Position numbers and translations under genes: made by a program. A DNA stretch of 64,000 nt from Monomorium pharaonis (taxonomy: Eukaryota > Arthropoda > Insecta > Hymenoptera > Formicidae): NCBI RefSeq assembly GCF_013373865.1, contig NC_050473.1, positions 20,809,597-20,873,596 on the forward strand, given 5' to 3'. Under the pieces are notes generated by a model. It did no database searches. It saw only the letters and a list, made by a program, of their open reading frames with translations, and was not told the origin of the DNA. Shown here piece after piece: positions 48,294 to 59,325 of this stretch. Each line of letters opens with the position of its first letter. The first letter of the stretch is position 1.

Positions 48294-50489
48294 TCTACGT
48301 GGATGCAATGATCTTTTTTCATCACTCCATCGAATTCTTTTATCCTCGAAATATCTATTAGATTTTCTGTGGATGTATCTGTTAACAAATATTTATAGGG
48401 AATTTAGTGGATATTTCGAGAAATGCCACGCGCTCGTCCGCCAGTTAGTGCACGGCGCCGTCGACAGGCGGCGTAATAGGGAAGAATACAAAATAAAAAG
48501 TATATGATTTTTTTTATTTAAATATATCTATACAATTTATAACCCACTTGGCAAGTAATATTGTTGAAATATTGTAATATTTGAAAATGGTACATTTTGT
48601 TAATATTTTAATTGTAACTTTGCATGTAAAATATTTTAAAAATAAATCTGCACCATATTTTTATAATAATACAAATGCAATATTTCTGAAATCTTTGAGA
48701 GAAGATAAAAAAGTTTGCTTTCATATTTGTATGGCTCTGTAATATTACAAAAGAAATGTGACAAATGCATTATTTCAAAAATATTTCTGGAAAATTATGA
48801 AGTAATATTAATATTTCTTACACAATGAATATTTCAGCAAAATATCAAACGCAACATTGCATTTAAAGTATTTCTAAAAAATTTCTGAAGGATTGTGTAG
48901 ATAATAAAAATTTAAATTGCTGAAAATGAATTTCTGCAATACTGCACAAGAAATACTGCAAATATAATGATTCAGAAACATTTCTGAATGTTTAAAATTG
49001 ACATAAAAACAACATAAAATTGACATAATTCTCTATATATATAGTTAATAATGATAACATTAAAGTATACATGAAATAAACAATTAAAAAATACCTTATT
49101 TTACTGTGCATATATTATTTTATTTAATACTTTATAAATATTTAATACTTTATTGCAATAATTATTGAGATATTACCTCTTCAACACTTATAGCTTCCTC
49201 GATGCGTTCTCATTCATATAAGTTAAGAAAATTAATATCTTGATTACTATTGCAACATTGCAAAATAATATAAGACTTTTACTTCAATCCTTTCTATCTT
49301 TCTAGCTATTGTACACTTTAGAGCATTCACTCTAAATATTTATTTATTTTTTTTTATTATTTTTTCATGTGACAAGTTTCTTTTTACGATATATTACTTT
49401 TTTGTAATGTTATAAAATAAATATCTTTTTTTTAAATATTATTAAAACAAAATAAAGTTTTAAAAAATTATGACAAAATGGAAGTGTTCTGTTACAAATT
49501 TCTATAATAATGCAAATCTATAAACCTTTATTAACATAATCAATGTATTAAACATTTTAAAAATGTATTTTAAAACTGTTGTATATATTATATAAAAATA
49601 AGATTGCTTACATTTAAAAAATATTATTGTAATACAATAATAATAATAATTGAAATAGGACTGATAAAACTGTCAAAAATAAATATACAAATAAGATCGC
49701 CTATATTGATCTATAACAGATCTTGGTGCTAAGAAATTTTAGTATAGTATATACTAAAAAATTTTAGTATTTTTATCATTTCTAACTCATATATATGAAC
49801 TGTGCGCATTTTATCCGTCTTGAAACAGTCACTAAATATAGACTGACAAGAATGCGACATATTTCATAAGAAATAGTAAAAATTACACAAATTATTCAGT
49901 ACCAAAACTCGTTATAAACCAGGCAATTTCATCGATCCTGTTTTAATTATTATTATATTACAACAATATTTTTTAAGTGTATCTGCAATTTCTTGGATAA
50001 AATGTATTTAAGATATTTTCTGAAATGTTTCTGCTATCTGCATAGATATGCTTCAGAAATATTTCAGTAATGTTATCGAAATATTACTAAAATTTTTCAA
50101 GAAGATTGCACTTGAAATGATCGCGGACATTGAAACATTGCAGAAGTGTTGCAGAAATAGTCGTGAAATATTTCTGTGATATTGCTGTATACAGTGTAAC
50201 ATTTCAAATAAAATATTTTAGAAACATTACATGTCGAGTGGGGAGGATTATAAATATAAAAATTTTGAACTTTTATTACGATTAATAATTAAAATTAATA
50301 AATAAAGTACTGTTATTTCCAAAAAATTTCACGTGACTCATAAACGCTCAATGATTGACTGTTGCTGTCGTGACGTCATACCGTTACTTTGTATCACTAA
50401 ATCTGTATTTTATTAAATAATTATTTATCATTATAAAATATAGTGGAAACGGGATTTGTTAAAGCTCAAGAAATTTATATAAAATTGAT
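48294..50489. other. AT-rich spacer, nothing recognised
   Basis: About 2.2 kb with many aaatatttctg / caatattgcag-like words that look like decayed repeats. A small GC-richer island at 48423-48475 (gccacgcgctcgtccgccag) is unexplained. No frame above 60 codons looks coding. Confidence 0.5.
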
Positions 50490-51568
50490 ATGGTGGCTAA
50501 ATTTATCAAAATTGATGATAGATTTAACGTAGCAGAAATAAGATTGGTTAAAGCATCTTTGTAAGTACAATATATGTACAATATATGCACATTTGTATGC
50601 ATAAGTATAATATTATAATAATTTTAAATAATGTACATTCTTCTGTTTCATATTATTGGATATTAAAAGTTTTTTAATACAGGTCATCTCGAGAAACTTG
50701 CGGCGATACTGCTATAGGTTATGTTTGTTTACGTAGAGAATTTTCACGTTGTACCATCAAAGGAAAAATATGTCTAGAACACCTAGTAAGAGAAAAAATT
50801 ATACAGTTTCTGTAATAATAAACACAGAAAATAAAGTAATTGAAAATGTTACTTGTGAAAATTGTGCAGCATCCTTAGATAAAACTTTACTTTATTAAAG
50901 GGAGCGTCCCAGATGCGCACAGTAATAAACAGACACAGCAGGCTGAGTGAAACGGACACAGTAACAAATGCGCACAGTGCAAAACGGACACAGTAACAAA
51001 TGCGCACGAACCAAATGCGTACAGACCAAATGCACACGAATTTACCACATGGGTTGCGACTTCTTAGGGCACACCTACCGACCGGGTGGATGCGGGAGGG
51101 AGGCAAAGCCTCTCCGTGCACACCCTGCGCGCGCGTGCGGGTGTATGTGTGTGTGTGTGTGTGTGCAAAACATTCTCTGCATCACATGGGTTTGCGACTG
51201 TGTCTATTTCGCACTGTGCGCATTTAGTCTGTGCGCATTTGGTCTGTGCGCATTTGGTCCGTGCGCATTTGTTACTGTGTCCGTTTCGCACTGTGCGCAT
51301 TTGTTATTGTGTCCGTTTGCCCCGTACGCATTTGGTCCGTGCGCATTTGGTCAGCGCGCATATATTTATTTATTTTTTAGGAGGTTGCAAACATGCATTA
51401 GCATTTTTAATGTGGCTTCATAAAAAAGTGAAAATTGTTCTCCAACTGAAGTGAAGTGTTATTGGAACAAACCAATTTTGAGCACTATTGACACTACAAA
51501 AAAGTTTATTACGGTGGCTGAATTATGCAAAGAAGGCATTTCTTCTACAGATAATTTACCGGACAATT
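50490..51568 (+). pseudogene. SWIM/YqaJ-family gene relic, N-terminal pieces
   Basis: Exon-like 50490-50560 (MVAKFIKIDDRFNVAEIRLV) has a good gtaagt donor; the acceptor is at 50682. The next piece 50683-50899 has GDTAIGYVCLRREF, then a one-base frame change, then YTVSVIINTENKVIENV and the first half of a SWIM finger (TCENCAAS). Array-armed element F (50900-51361) separates it from GGCKHALAFLMWLHKK at 51381, followed after another frame change by SPTEVKCYWNKPILST. I recognise the order 'AIGYV...CENCAAS-GGCKHALAFLMW...VECYWKK' from animal proteins that combine a SWIM finger with a YqaJ-type nuclease domain. The rest is at 58024-58250. Confidence 0.7.
50900..51361. mobile_element. Array-armed foldback element F
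   Basis: Left end gggagcgtcccagatgcgca as in element E. Arms at 50918-51040 and inverted at 51195-51358 use the same words as E (gtgcgcatttggtct, gtgtccgtttgttact). The core at 51044-51198 has direct repeats (cacatgggttgcgactt, cacatgggtttgcgact), a hairpin gggaggcaaagcctctcc (51090-51122) and a short (tg)n. The usual right terminus is missing, so the copy is truncated or fused at its right edge. It sits inside the SWIM/YqaJ relic. Confidence 0.75.
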
Positions 51569-52671
51569 CCCACACAGCATAAAGCTCCGATTAAGCTCCT
51601 AGGGAGTTCATTTTGCTGAGCTCCCGAGGAGCTTACAAAATTCGACAAAACAAGCTCCCAGGGAGCTCTCGTTGGAGCTTACAAAATTCAACAAAACAAG
51701 CTCTCGGAAAATTCATATTTTTGAGCTTCCGGGAAGCTAATAAAATTCGACAAAACAAGCTCTCAGGAAGTTCATTTTGCGAAGCTCCCGAAGAGCTTAC
51801 AAAATTTGACAAAACAAACTCCCAGGGAGTTAATGTTGCTGACAAGGGAACCTCGCGAACCCGAAAATTCTGATTTTAATGAAACTTGGCATAAATGTAG
51901 AGGGGGTGAATACATGAATTTAGAAATTAAAAGTTGGTGCTTATAAACGGTTTAAAGGGTTGAAACTACCCTTCAAAAATTTTGAGTTTTTGCCTTTTCT
52001 GGATATATCTTGTAAACTAAACAAAATATTAAAAAATGTTTCATACAAAAGTTTTACAGTATAAATACCTCTATTTAACTATGTTATTTATTTAAAAAAA
52101 AATTTTTTTTTCAAAGACAAATTTTTTTTTCTTTGAAAAAAAAATTTTTTTGGAAAAAATAAATATGATAGTTGAATAGAGGTATTTATGCCGTAAAACT
52201 TTTGTATGAAACATTTTTTAATATTTTGTTTAGTTTGCGAGATATATCGAGAAAATGCAAAAATGTCTCAACTTTGAAGCGTGCTTTCACCCCTTCAAAC
52301 CGTTTTTGAACCAAAATAAAACATTTCTAAATTAATTTATTTACCCCCTCTACATTTATGCCAAGTTTCATTAAAATCAGAAAATTTTCTGTTTGGTCTT
52401 ATAAACGGTTTGAAGGAGTGAAACTACCCTTCAAAGGTTGAGATATTTTTACCTTTTCTCCATATATCTCGTAAACTAAACAAAATATAAAAAAATGTTT
52501 TATACAAAAGTTTTACAGCATAAATACCTCTATTTAACTACGCTGTTTATTTTTCGAAAAAAAAAAAAATTTTTTTAAATTAAGATAAATTTTCAATAAA
52601 ATTGACTTTTATGTATATAGCATTTATAAAGTAATTATACTATCTTATACTACGTTTTATTTATATCATAT

Positions 52672-52829
52672 CCCAGCAAACACCAAGTTACATGTAACGT
52701 GCCTGTTAGTTGTAATTTCCCACTCAACAATGTAATTGTAATGTAACACGTGTGTTATATTACAATTATATTATTGAGTGGGAAATTATAACTAACAAAC
52801 ACGTTACATGTAACTTTGTGTTTGCTGGG
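52672..52829. mobile_element. 158-bp MITE nested in foldback copy 2
   Basis: Ends cccagcaaacaccaagttac and the inverse, which ends gtttgctggg; a perfect hairpin core gtaatttcccactcaacaat pairs with its inverse. The right arm of the host element shows the empty site near 54235-54250. The CCCAG ends resemble 39091-40922. Confidence 0.85.
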
Positions 52830-53114
52830 ATATGTGTATATTATATATGTTATATATTATTTACGTTATAATACTATACATTTATATTATCTGCATCCTT
52901 GTATGTATTAGTTTTTATCTAACAGTTGCGCAATATTAGTAGTCACGTTACTTTCACACAGTGTTCATTCTCTCTACGTCACATATTTCACATTCAAGTT
53001 TTATATTCGTCATGTCACGGTATGTATCATATATGAAATCACGTATTAATAAAAGTTTGGTATCTTTATTAATGGTGTTACGCGTCATTTTCACATCAGT
53101 GTCAAGTCTAACGT

Positions 53115-53663
53115 GTGTTTGATCAGTACATCAGTATCACATCTAACATGTGCTTGATTTTTCTTGTTAGATTGTTTTTAATTAAGCGAAGCATAATGTT
53201 ACACATAAATGTTGCAAATGTTCTTAATATGTTAATTATTTTATTTCAAATTACACATACGCCTATAAATGAAAGAGAAATACAATTACGTGATGTGATA
53301 AAGGATATTATAACAAATGCAGTGAATGACTTATCATTTGATGTACACACTCATTTTGCTTTAGAATTTCAAAATTATTTGGAAGTGGATTTACCTGACA
53401 TAGAATATGTAACAGAAGTGGAAGAATTTTTAGAAAATGATAATGTTGATTATGAACCTGATAATAAATATAATTGTGAACCAGAAGACGAAATTTTAAA
53501 TAGTAGCTATAAAAGGAAAGCCGTCGAATATTGGAGAAGTGATAAAAGGCCGACACTCTCTTTTAGGAGTGCAACGTCGCTTCAGAAAGGTGAAGTCCCT
53601 ACCACAATTATCATTTTTAAAAAATTCTTCCTTAACATTTGTTACATATTTTATGTCAGGTAA
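53115..53663 (+). pseudogene. Truncated transposase-like frame in the foldback element
   Basis: 182 codons. The credible part is an acidic region (VTEVEEFLENDNVDYEPDN) followed by SSYKRKAVEYWRSDKRPTLS. The KRKAVEYWRS string resembles the DNA-binding N-terminal domain of pogo/Tigger-like transposases of insects. The frame then runs into the inverted arm, so no catalytic domain exists. Its first 60 codons are hydrophobic and lie in the arm. Confidence 0.45.
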
Positions 53664-55064
53664 ATCCACTTCCCAATAATTTTAAAATTCTAAAGCAGTA
53701 TCAGTGTGTACATCAAATGATAAGTCACATTCACTGTTACAATATCATTTGTTATAATATCCTCTATCACATCACGCAATTGTATTTCTCTTTCATTTAT
53801 AGGTGGAATATGTATAATTTGAAATAAAATAATTAACATATTAAGAACATTCGCAACATTTACGTGTAACATTATGCTTCGCTTAATTAAATAATCTAAC
53901 AGAAAAATCAAGCACACGTTAGATGTGATACTGATGTACTGATCAAGCACACGTTAGACTTAATACAGATGTGAAAATGACGCGTAACATCATTAATAAA
54001 GATATCAAACTTTAATACGTGATTTCCATTTCATATATGATATATACCGTGATATGACAAATATAAAACTTGAATGTGAAATATGTGACGTAGACAGAAT
54101 GAACTGTGTGAAAGCAACGTGACTACTCTAATATTGCGCAACTGTTAGATGAAAACTAATACATATAGGGATGCAGATAATATAAATGTATAGTATTATA
54201 ACATAGATAACATATAACATACATAATATACACATAGATGATATAAATAGAACGTAGTATAAGATAGTATAATTATTTTATAAATGCTATATACATAAAA
54301 ATCAATTTTATTGAAAATTTATTTTAATTAAAAAAAAAATTATTTTTGAAAAATGAACAGTGTAGTTAAATGAAGGTATTTAGGCTGTAAAACTTTTGTA
54401 TAAAACATTTTTTAATATTTTGTTTAGTTTACGAGATATAGCGAGAAAAGGTAAAAATATCTCAACCTTTAAAGGGTAATTTCACTCTTTCAAACCGTTT
54501 ATAAGCCCAAACAAAAAATTTTCTAATTTTAATGAAATTTGGCATAAATGTAGAGGAAGTAAATATATTAATTTAGAAATGTTTTATTTTGGTTCAAAAA
54601 CGGTTTGAAGGGGTGAAACCACACTTGAAAGTTAAGACATTTTTGCATTTTCTCGATATATCTCGTAAACTAAACAAAATATAAAAAAATGTTTCATACA
54701 AAAGTTTTACAGCATAAATACCTTTATTTAACTATGCTATTTATTTTAATCAAAAAAAAATTTTTTTTTAAAGAAAAAAAATTTGTTTTTGAAAAAAAAT
54801 TTTTTTGAAAAAATAAATAGCATAGTTAAATAGAGGTATTTATACTGTAAAACTTTTGTATGAAACATTTTTTAATACTTTGTTTAGTTTACGAGATATA
54901 TCGAGAAAAGACAAAAATTCAACATTTTTGAAGGGTGGTTTCAACCCTTTAAACCGTTTATAAGCACCAACTTTTAATTTCTAAATTTATGTATTTACCC
55001 CTTCTACATTTATGCCAAGTTTCATTAAAATCAGAATTTTCGGGTTCGCGAGGTTCCCTTGTGA

Positions 55065-55430
55065 GCTCCGGAGGAACTTACAGAATTTGATAAAACAAGC
55101 TCCCAGGGAACTCATATTTTTGAGCTTCCGGGAAGCTTATAAAATTCGACAAAACAAGTTCCCAGGAAGTTCATATTTTTGAGCTTCCGGGGAGCTTATA
55201 AAATTCGACAAAGTAAACTTCACAGTTCATTTCGCTGTTTTTAGCTATTATATTAATTGGTTAATTTCTTTCTTACGACTGTTGCTGCAACTCTGATGAT
55301 TTGTCCGCGTCGCCATGCCCCGACATGCTCCTACTCACTTCAACGCACTTTAATAGGTTGGCGTCATCGGAATTAACGTATTAAAATGCGTTGGGGTGAA
55401 TAGAAGCATGTCGGGGCATGTGACACGAAC
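55065..55430. other. Tandem GAGCTC units and spacer before element G
   Basis: Three more 55-bp units (acaaaattcgacaaaacaag type) to about 55225, then spacer. atgccccgacatgctcctac at 55314 pairs inverted with gaagcatgtcggggcatg at 55403-55420. The 9-bp target duplication of element G follows directly. Confidence 0.55.
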
Positions 55431-56882
55431 GGGACTGTCCCGATTGCGTACATAAGCGATTGGACACAGTAGTATTTCCCGATTGGACACAGTCACGATT
55501 GGACACGGACTCGATTGGACACAGACCCGATTGAACACGGACTCGATTGGACACAGACCCGATTGGACACGAACCCGATTGGACATGGACCCGATTGCAC
55601 ACGGATCCGATTACGCACCGACCCGATTGCACACGACCCGTTTGCACACAGACCCGATTGCACACGGACCCGATTGCACACGGACCCGATTGCACACGAC
55701 CTGTTTGCACACCGACCCGATTGGACACAGACCCGAGTGGACACGGACTTGATTGGACACAGTTCCGATTGCACACCGTCCCGATCGGACACGGAACCGA
55801 TTGCGCACCGACCCGATTGCACACGACCCCTTTGCACACAGATCCGATTGCGAACGATACGATTCCGCATTGCAGATAGTACATGGGTTAGCGACTTGGA
55901 CGGGATGGGTGCGGGAGGTGGGCGAAACCCCCCTTGCACCCCCCTCGTGTGTGTGTGTGTGTGTGTGTATGTGTGTGTGTCTGTGTGTGTGTGCATGTGC
56001 GCGCGCGCGCGTGTGTGTGTGTGTGTGTGTCTCTGTGTGTGTGTGTGTGTGTGCACAAAGCATTTTCTGCACCACATAGGTTTGTGACTATAAAATATGT
56101 ATAAGAGAAAAATATTATAATAAATATTTTGTACGTATTTTTATGTCTGAGTTTGCTAAGTATAAAAAAATTATGATAAATATTTATGAAAATATTAAAA
56201 ATAAATATTTATGCTATTATAATCCAAAAATATAAAAAATATTTTGAGTTTATATACCATAAATATTTTTCAGTACATTTTAAAAACATATTTTATATAT
56301 TAATAATAATTTTTGTATTATTTATAAATAATTTATAAAAAACCATTATATAACTTTTAAAAAATGTTTTTTAAAAATAAATTCGTAAAATATTTATAAA
56401 AATTGTCTGTGCTATCTAAATTGTTTTTGCATTATTCTGCGATGCGGAATCGTGTCGTGTGCAATCGGGTCTGTGTGCAATCGGGTCCGTATGCAATCGG
56501 GTCCGTATGCAAACGGGTCGTGTGCAATCGGATCGGTGCGCAATCGGGTCGGTGTGCAATCGAGTTCGTGAGCAAACGGGTCGGTGCGCAATCGGGTCGG
56601 TGTGCAATTGGGTCCGTGTGCAAACGGGTCGTGTGCAATCGGGTCGGTGTGCAATCGGATCCGTGTGCAAATGGGTCGGTGCGCAATTGGGTCGGTGTGC
56701 AATCGGGTCGGTGTGCAATCGGGTTCGTGTACAATCGGGTCCGTGTCTAATCGGGTCTGTGTCCAATCGAGTCCGTATCCAATCGGGTCCGTGTCCAATC
56801 GGGTCCGTGTCCAATTGGGTCTGTGTCCAATCGGGAAATACTACTGTGTCCAATCGCTTATGTACGCAATCGGGCCTCACTC
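55431..56882. mobile_element. Array-armed foldback element G
   Basis: 9-bp duplication GACACGAAC at 55422-55430 and 56883-56891. Arms at 55440-55855 and inverted 56455-56870 use the same dialect as element D (gtgtgcaatcgggtc). The core at 55880-56093 has the direct repeats, G block, hairpin (ggtgggcgaaacccccc) and an interrupted gt tract (55946-56053). The AT-rich segment 56095-56430 is shared with D. 1452 bp, no transposase. Confidence 0.87.
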
Positions 56883-56988
56883 GACACGAACAGACTCAAT
56901 AGCGTATGTCGGTTCGGCGCGCTTGATTGGTGATTGGTTGCTTGAGTTGCGTCAACGTGCGACCGGTGTGACGTGCTTATCCTGTGTA

Positions 56989-57107
56989 AGGGCCGAAGAA
57001 CAAAACATGTAATGATTAAGACTGTCGTAGTCGTAGACGTAGACAACGCACAAGCTTGTCGCACTACGACTGTCTTAATCATTACGCCATTTTTTGTGCT
57101 TCGGCTC
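56989..57107. repeat. Hairpin repeat
   Basis: gggccgaagaacaaaacatg and aatgattaagactgtcgtag have inverses at 57062-57107. 119 bp, noncoding. 57108-57520 behind it contains a splice-like pair (gtacgt at 57307, ttttacag at about 57441-57448) but no gene I can name. Confidence 0.6.
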
Positions 57108-58023
57108 TAACTTGGCTGCATCCAGCTGCATCGGATTCCTGACATAGGATTCCGGGTGCCATTCGAAGAAGAAGTTTGTTGAGACACTCGAGACTCAAGA
57201 CTGTCGAACTGAAAACGTGGTACTTTGTCCCTGGAGGGACGGCAATCCAAAGAGCAAAGAAGAAGACTGTCGAACTTATAGCGGAGCGGAACTTTCGATA
57301 AAAAAGGTACGTAATATTAATTTATCTTACATTTTAATATACAAACATTTTGCCTTAAATGCTTTATAAATACTCTTTTTGTCCTGAGATCTGTTTTTCT
57401 CTTAAATATAATCTTAAATGTACATGTTGCTATGCTATCTTTTACAGAAGACAGACTAATCTTGAGAAATGAGGAACGACTGTTGATGAATACGGATCTG
57501 TTGTAACTCATAATTGCTGCTTCCAGAGAGCTCGCAATTAGTAGACATACGAGCTCTCGATGAGCTTATATGAAAGCTTCCAAGGAATTACTTTAAAGCT
57601 CGCAGGGAGCTCTTAAAACATGATTTCTGAACTCCCTGAGAACTTAAATGAAGCTGTCAGGGAGTTGCCAAATGCGAATATAGAAGCTCCCGGGAAGCTT
57701 ATATAGAAATTTCCCGAGAATTATTTTGAAGCTTGCAGGCAGCTTTTAAAACATAATTTCTGAACTCCTTACGAGCTTAGATGAAGCTATCAGGGAGCTC
57801 ATATAGAAGCTTCACGGGAATTATTTTGAAGCTCGCAGGGAGTTCTTAAAACATGATTTCTGAACTCCCTGTGAGCTTAAATAAAACTCTCAGGGAGCTC
57901 TCAAAAGCGGACATAGGAGCTTCCTGAGAGCTCCGTGCAAGTTCTTTTGAAGCTTAAATGAAGCTTATGAAAAATTTTGTGAGCTCCTCGGGAGCTCCTC
58001 TAGAGCTCCTCGTGCTGTGTGGG

Positions 58024-58250
58024 CTCAGAATTTTTTAATTATATTTTTACTAAAGCCAAAGAAAAACAAATAGATAGCTAGCTGTCAAGGCATAATTTTG
58101 TATTAATACAACGAGAACTATATTTCTTATCGTTACATCAAATGCTTATACAGTTTTTTCAAAGTGGAAAATCCTCTGTAAATGTTTTTCTGGAATTTGC
58201 TGTTACTCAATTAAGAGAGGAATTATGTACAAAAGTAGAAATAGGGACAA
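58024..58250 (+). pseudogene. SWIM/YqaJ-family gene relic, continuation
   Basis: The frame reads FFNYIFTKAKEKQIDS, one stop (tag), LSRHNFVLIQRELYFLSLHQ, then SSVNVFLEFAVTQLREELCT and KVEIGTR before a stop. LSLHQ-L and the 'ELCTKVE..TR' string directly precede the YqaJ nuclease domain in the family. It joins in order with 51568 once the 6.45-kb insertion is removed. The nuclease domain itself is not seen downstream. Confidence 0.65.
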
Positions 58251-58269
58251 GATAACAAAATAATAGTAC

Positions 58270-58442
58270 ATTATTAGGGGAGAGGTGGGGGGTATTAGTT
58301 TGTAAAGGTCGCATAAGGCCAAGTCGGGTCGGAAAGGGAGAGGTGTTTGTAAATTGTAAACGGTTCGAGTACGCTCCGTAGTTCAAAAGCGCCATTGTAA
58401 CTCCTATACAAGAACGCAATAAACATTATTATTATTATTATT
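58270..58442. mobile_element. 5'-truncated retroposon end with (ATT)n tail
   Basis: Flanked by ATAGTAC at 58263-58269 and 58443-58449. Ends aacgcaataaac(att)n, a LINE/SINE-type microsatellite tail. 173 bp; the parent family is not identified. It sits inside the SWIM/YqaJ relic region. Confidence 0.7.
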
Positions 58443-58449
58443 ATAGTAC

Positions 58450-58866
58450 CAATTTTTTATATTAAATAATATTTTATATACATAATATTTTATACAAAAA
58501 TAATATTATTTAGTGCAAAAAACCTTTTTTGGAGAAGAACATGTTTCTGTTGTTTAAACTGTATTCATAGTTTTAAATTCAGAATTTTGTTACATTCTTT
58601 AAATACTTTTTCTATAAAATGAAATATTATTACAGTGTATTTTGAAAATAACGTTTTTTTTATTTTTTAGAAAATATATTGCATATTTTACTTAGTAATT
58701 GTAATTTTATTTTTAACAACTTCAGGATATTGTAAATTTCAATATATAAATATATAATAGAATTACATATTGTTTTATTAAATAAAATATTTTTCTATAA
58801 AATTAAAATTGTTTATAAATAAATATAACATATTACATATATTTATGAATACTTTTCTATTTGATT
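58450..58866. other. AT-rich spacer
   Basis: AT-rich DNA between two transposon-related relics; no frame or element end recognised. Confidence 0.5.
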
Positions 58867-59325
58867 TACGTTTTAATAACAGGGTCTTGAAGATTTATTA
58901 AAGCAGCTGCTATTATGATAACTGAATCAGTGTATGTATTATATTATGGTCTAATGTTGAATGAGGTTCTAAAAGAGAAAACTCTCTAATTTTTTTAATA
59001 ACTCGTTCAACATGAATTTGTAGACTAATGTTACGTCCGGCTAAATAACTCGCGCCGTCCGTACGAGCATGCTATGCGTCGTGCCGCGAACCGCGTTGCC
59101 ATGGCAGCTGACGGATTCACGTGCTCTCGCTGCCGGGCCCGGTGTATCACGCGCCGCGAGCGTGCGGCCCACCCCGGTGGTACGCATGCGTTAATCGAAA
59201 ACGATACCAATGAACCATTATATATAGTAGATATCGTAAAACCTCCAAAAGGGGAGTGATCCTCCCCTTAGCTCCCTTCGGAGGCGCCTTGGCCTCGGAT
59301 TGTTGGTGGTAACCATGTAGATTAA

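Larger units (their letters stand above)
51843..55061. mobile_element. Foldback element, copy 2, intact ends
   Basis: TIR ends caagggaacctcgcgaaccc and inverse, between TGA at 51840-51842 and 55062-55064. The arms cover nearly the whole 3.2 kb and meet near the centre. Each arm contains a smaller palindrome (52018-52340, 54720-54960). The left arm carries an extra 158-bp MITE (52672-52829) that the right arm lacks. A coding-like frame crosses the centre (53115-53663). Confidence 0.85.
51569..58023. mobile_element. Large element with GAGCTC-type tandem arms, hosting a nest
   Basis: Ends cccacacagca and tgctgtgtggg. Outer parts are tandem repeats built around the palindromic words gagctc/agctcc: about 55-bp units at 51590-51840 (cttacaaaattcgacaaaac) and 55062-55240, and about 100-bp units at 57520-58010. 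A foldback element (51843-55061) and array-armed element G (55431-56882) are nested within. No clear target duplication outside. It interrupts the SWIM/YqaJ relic. Confidence 0.65.
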
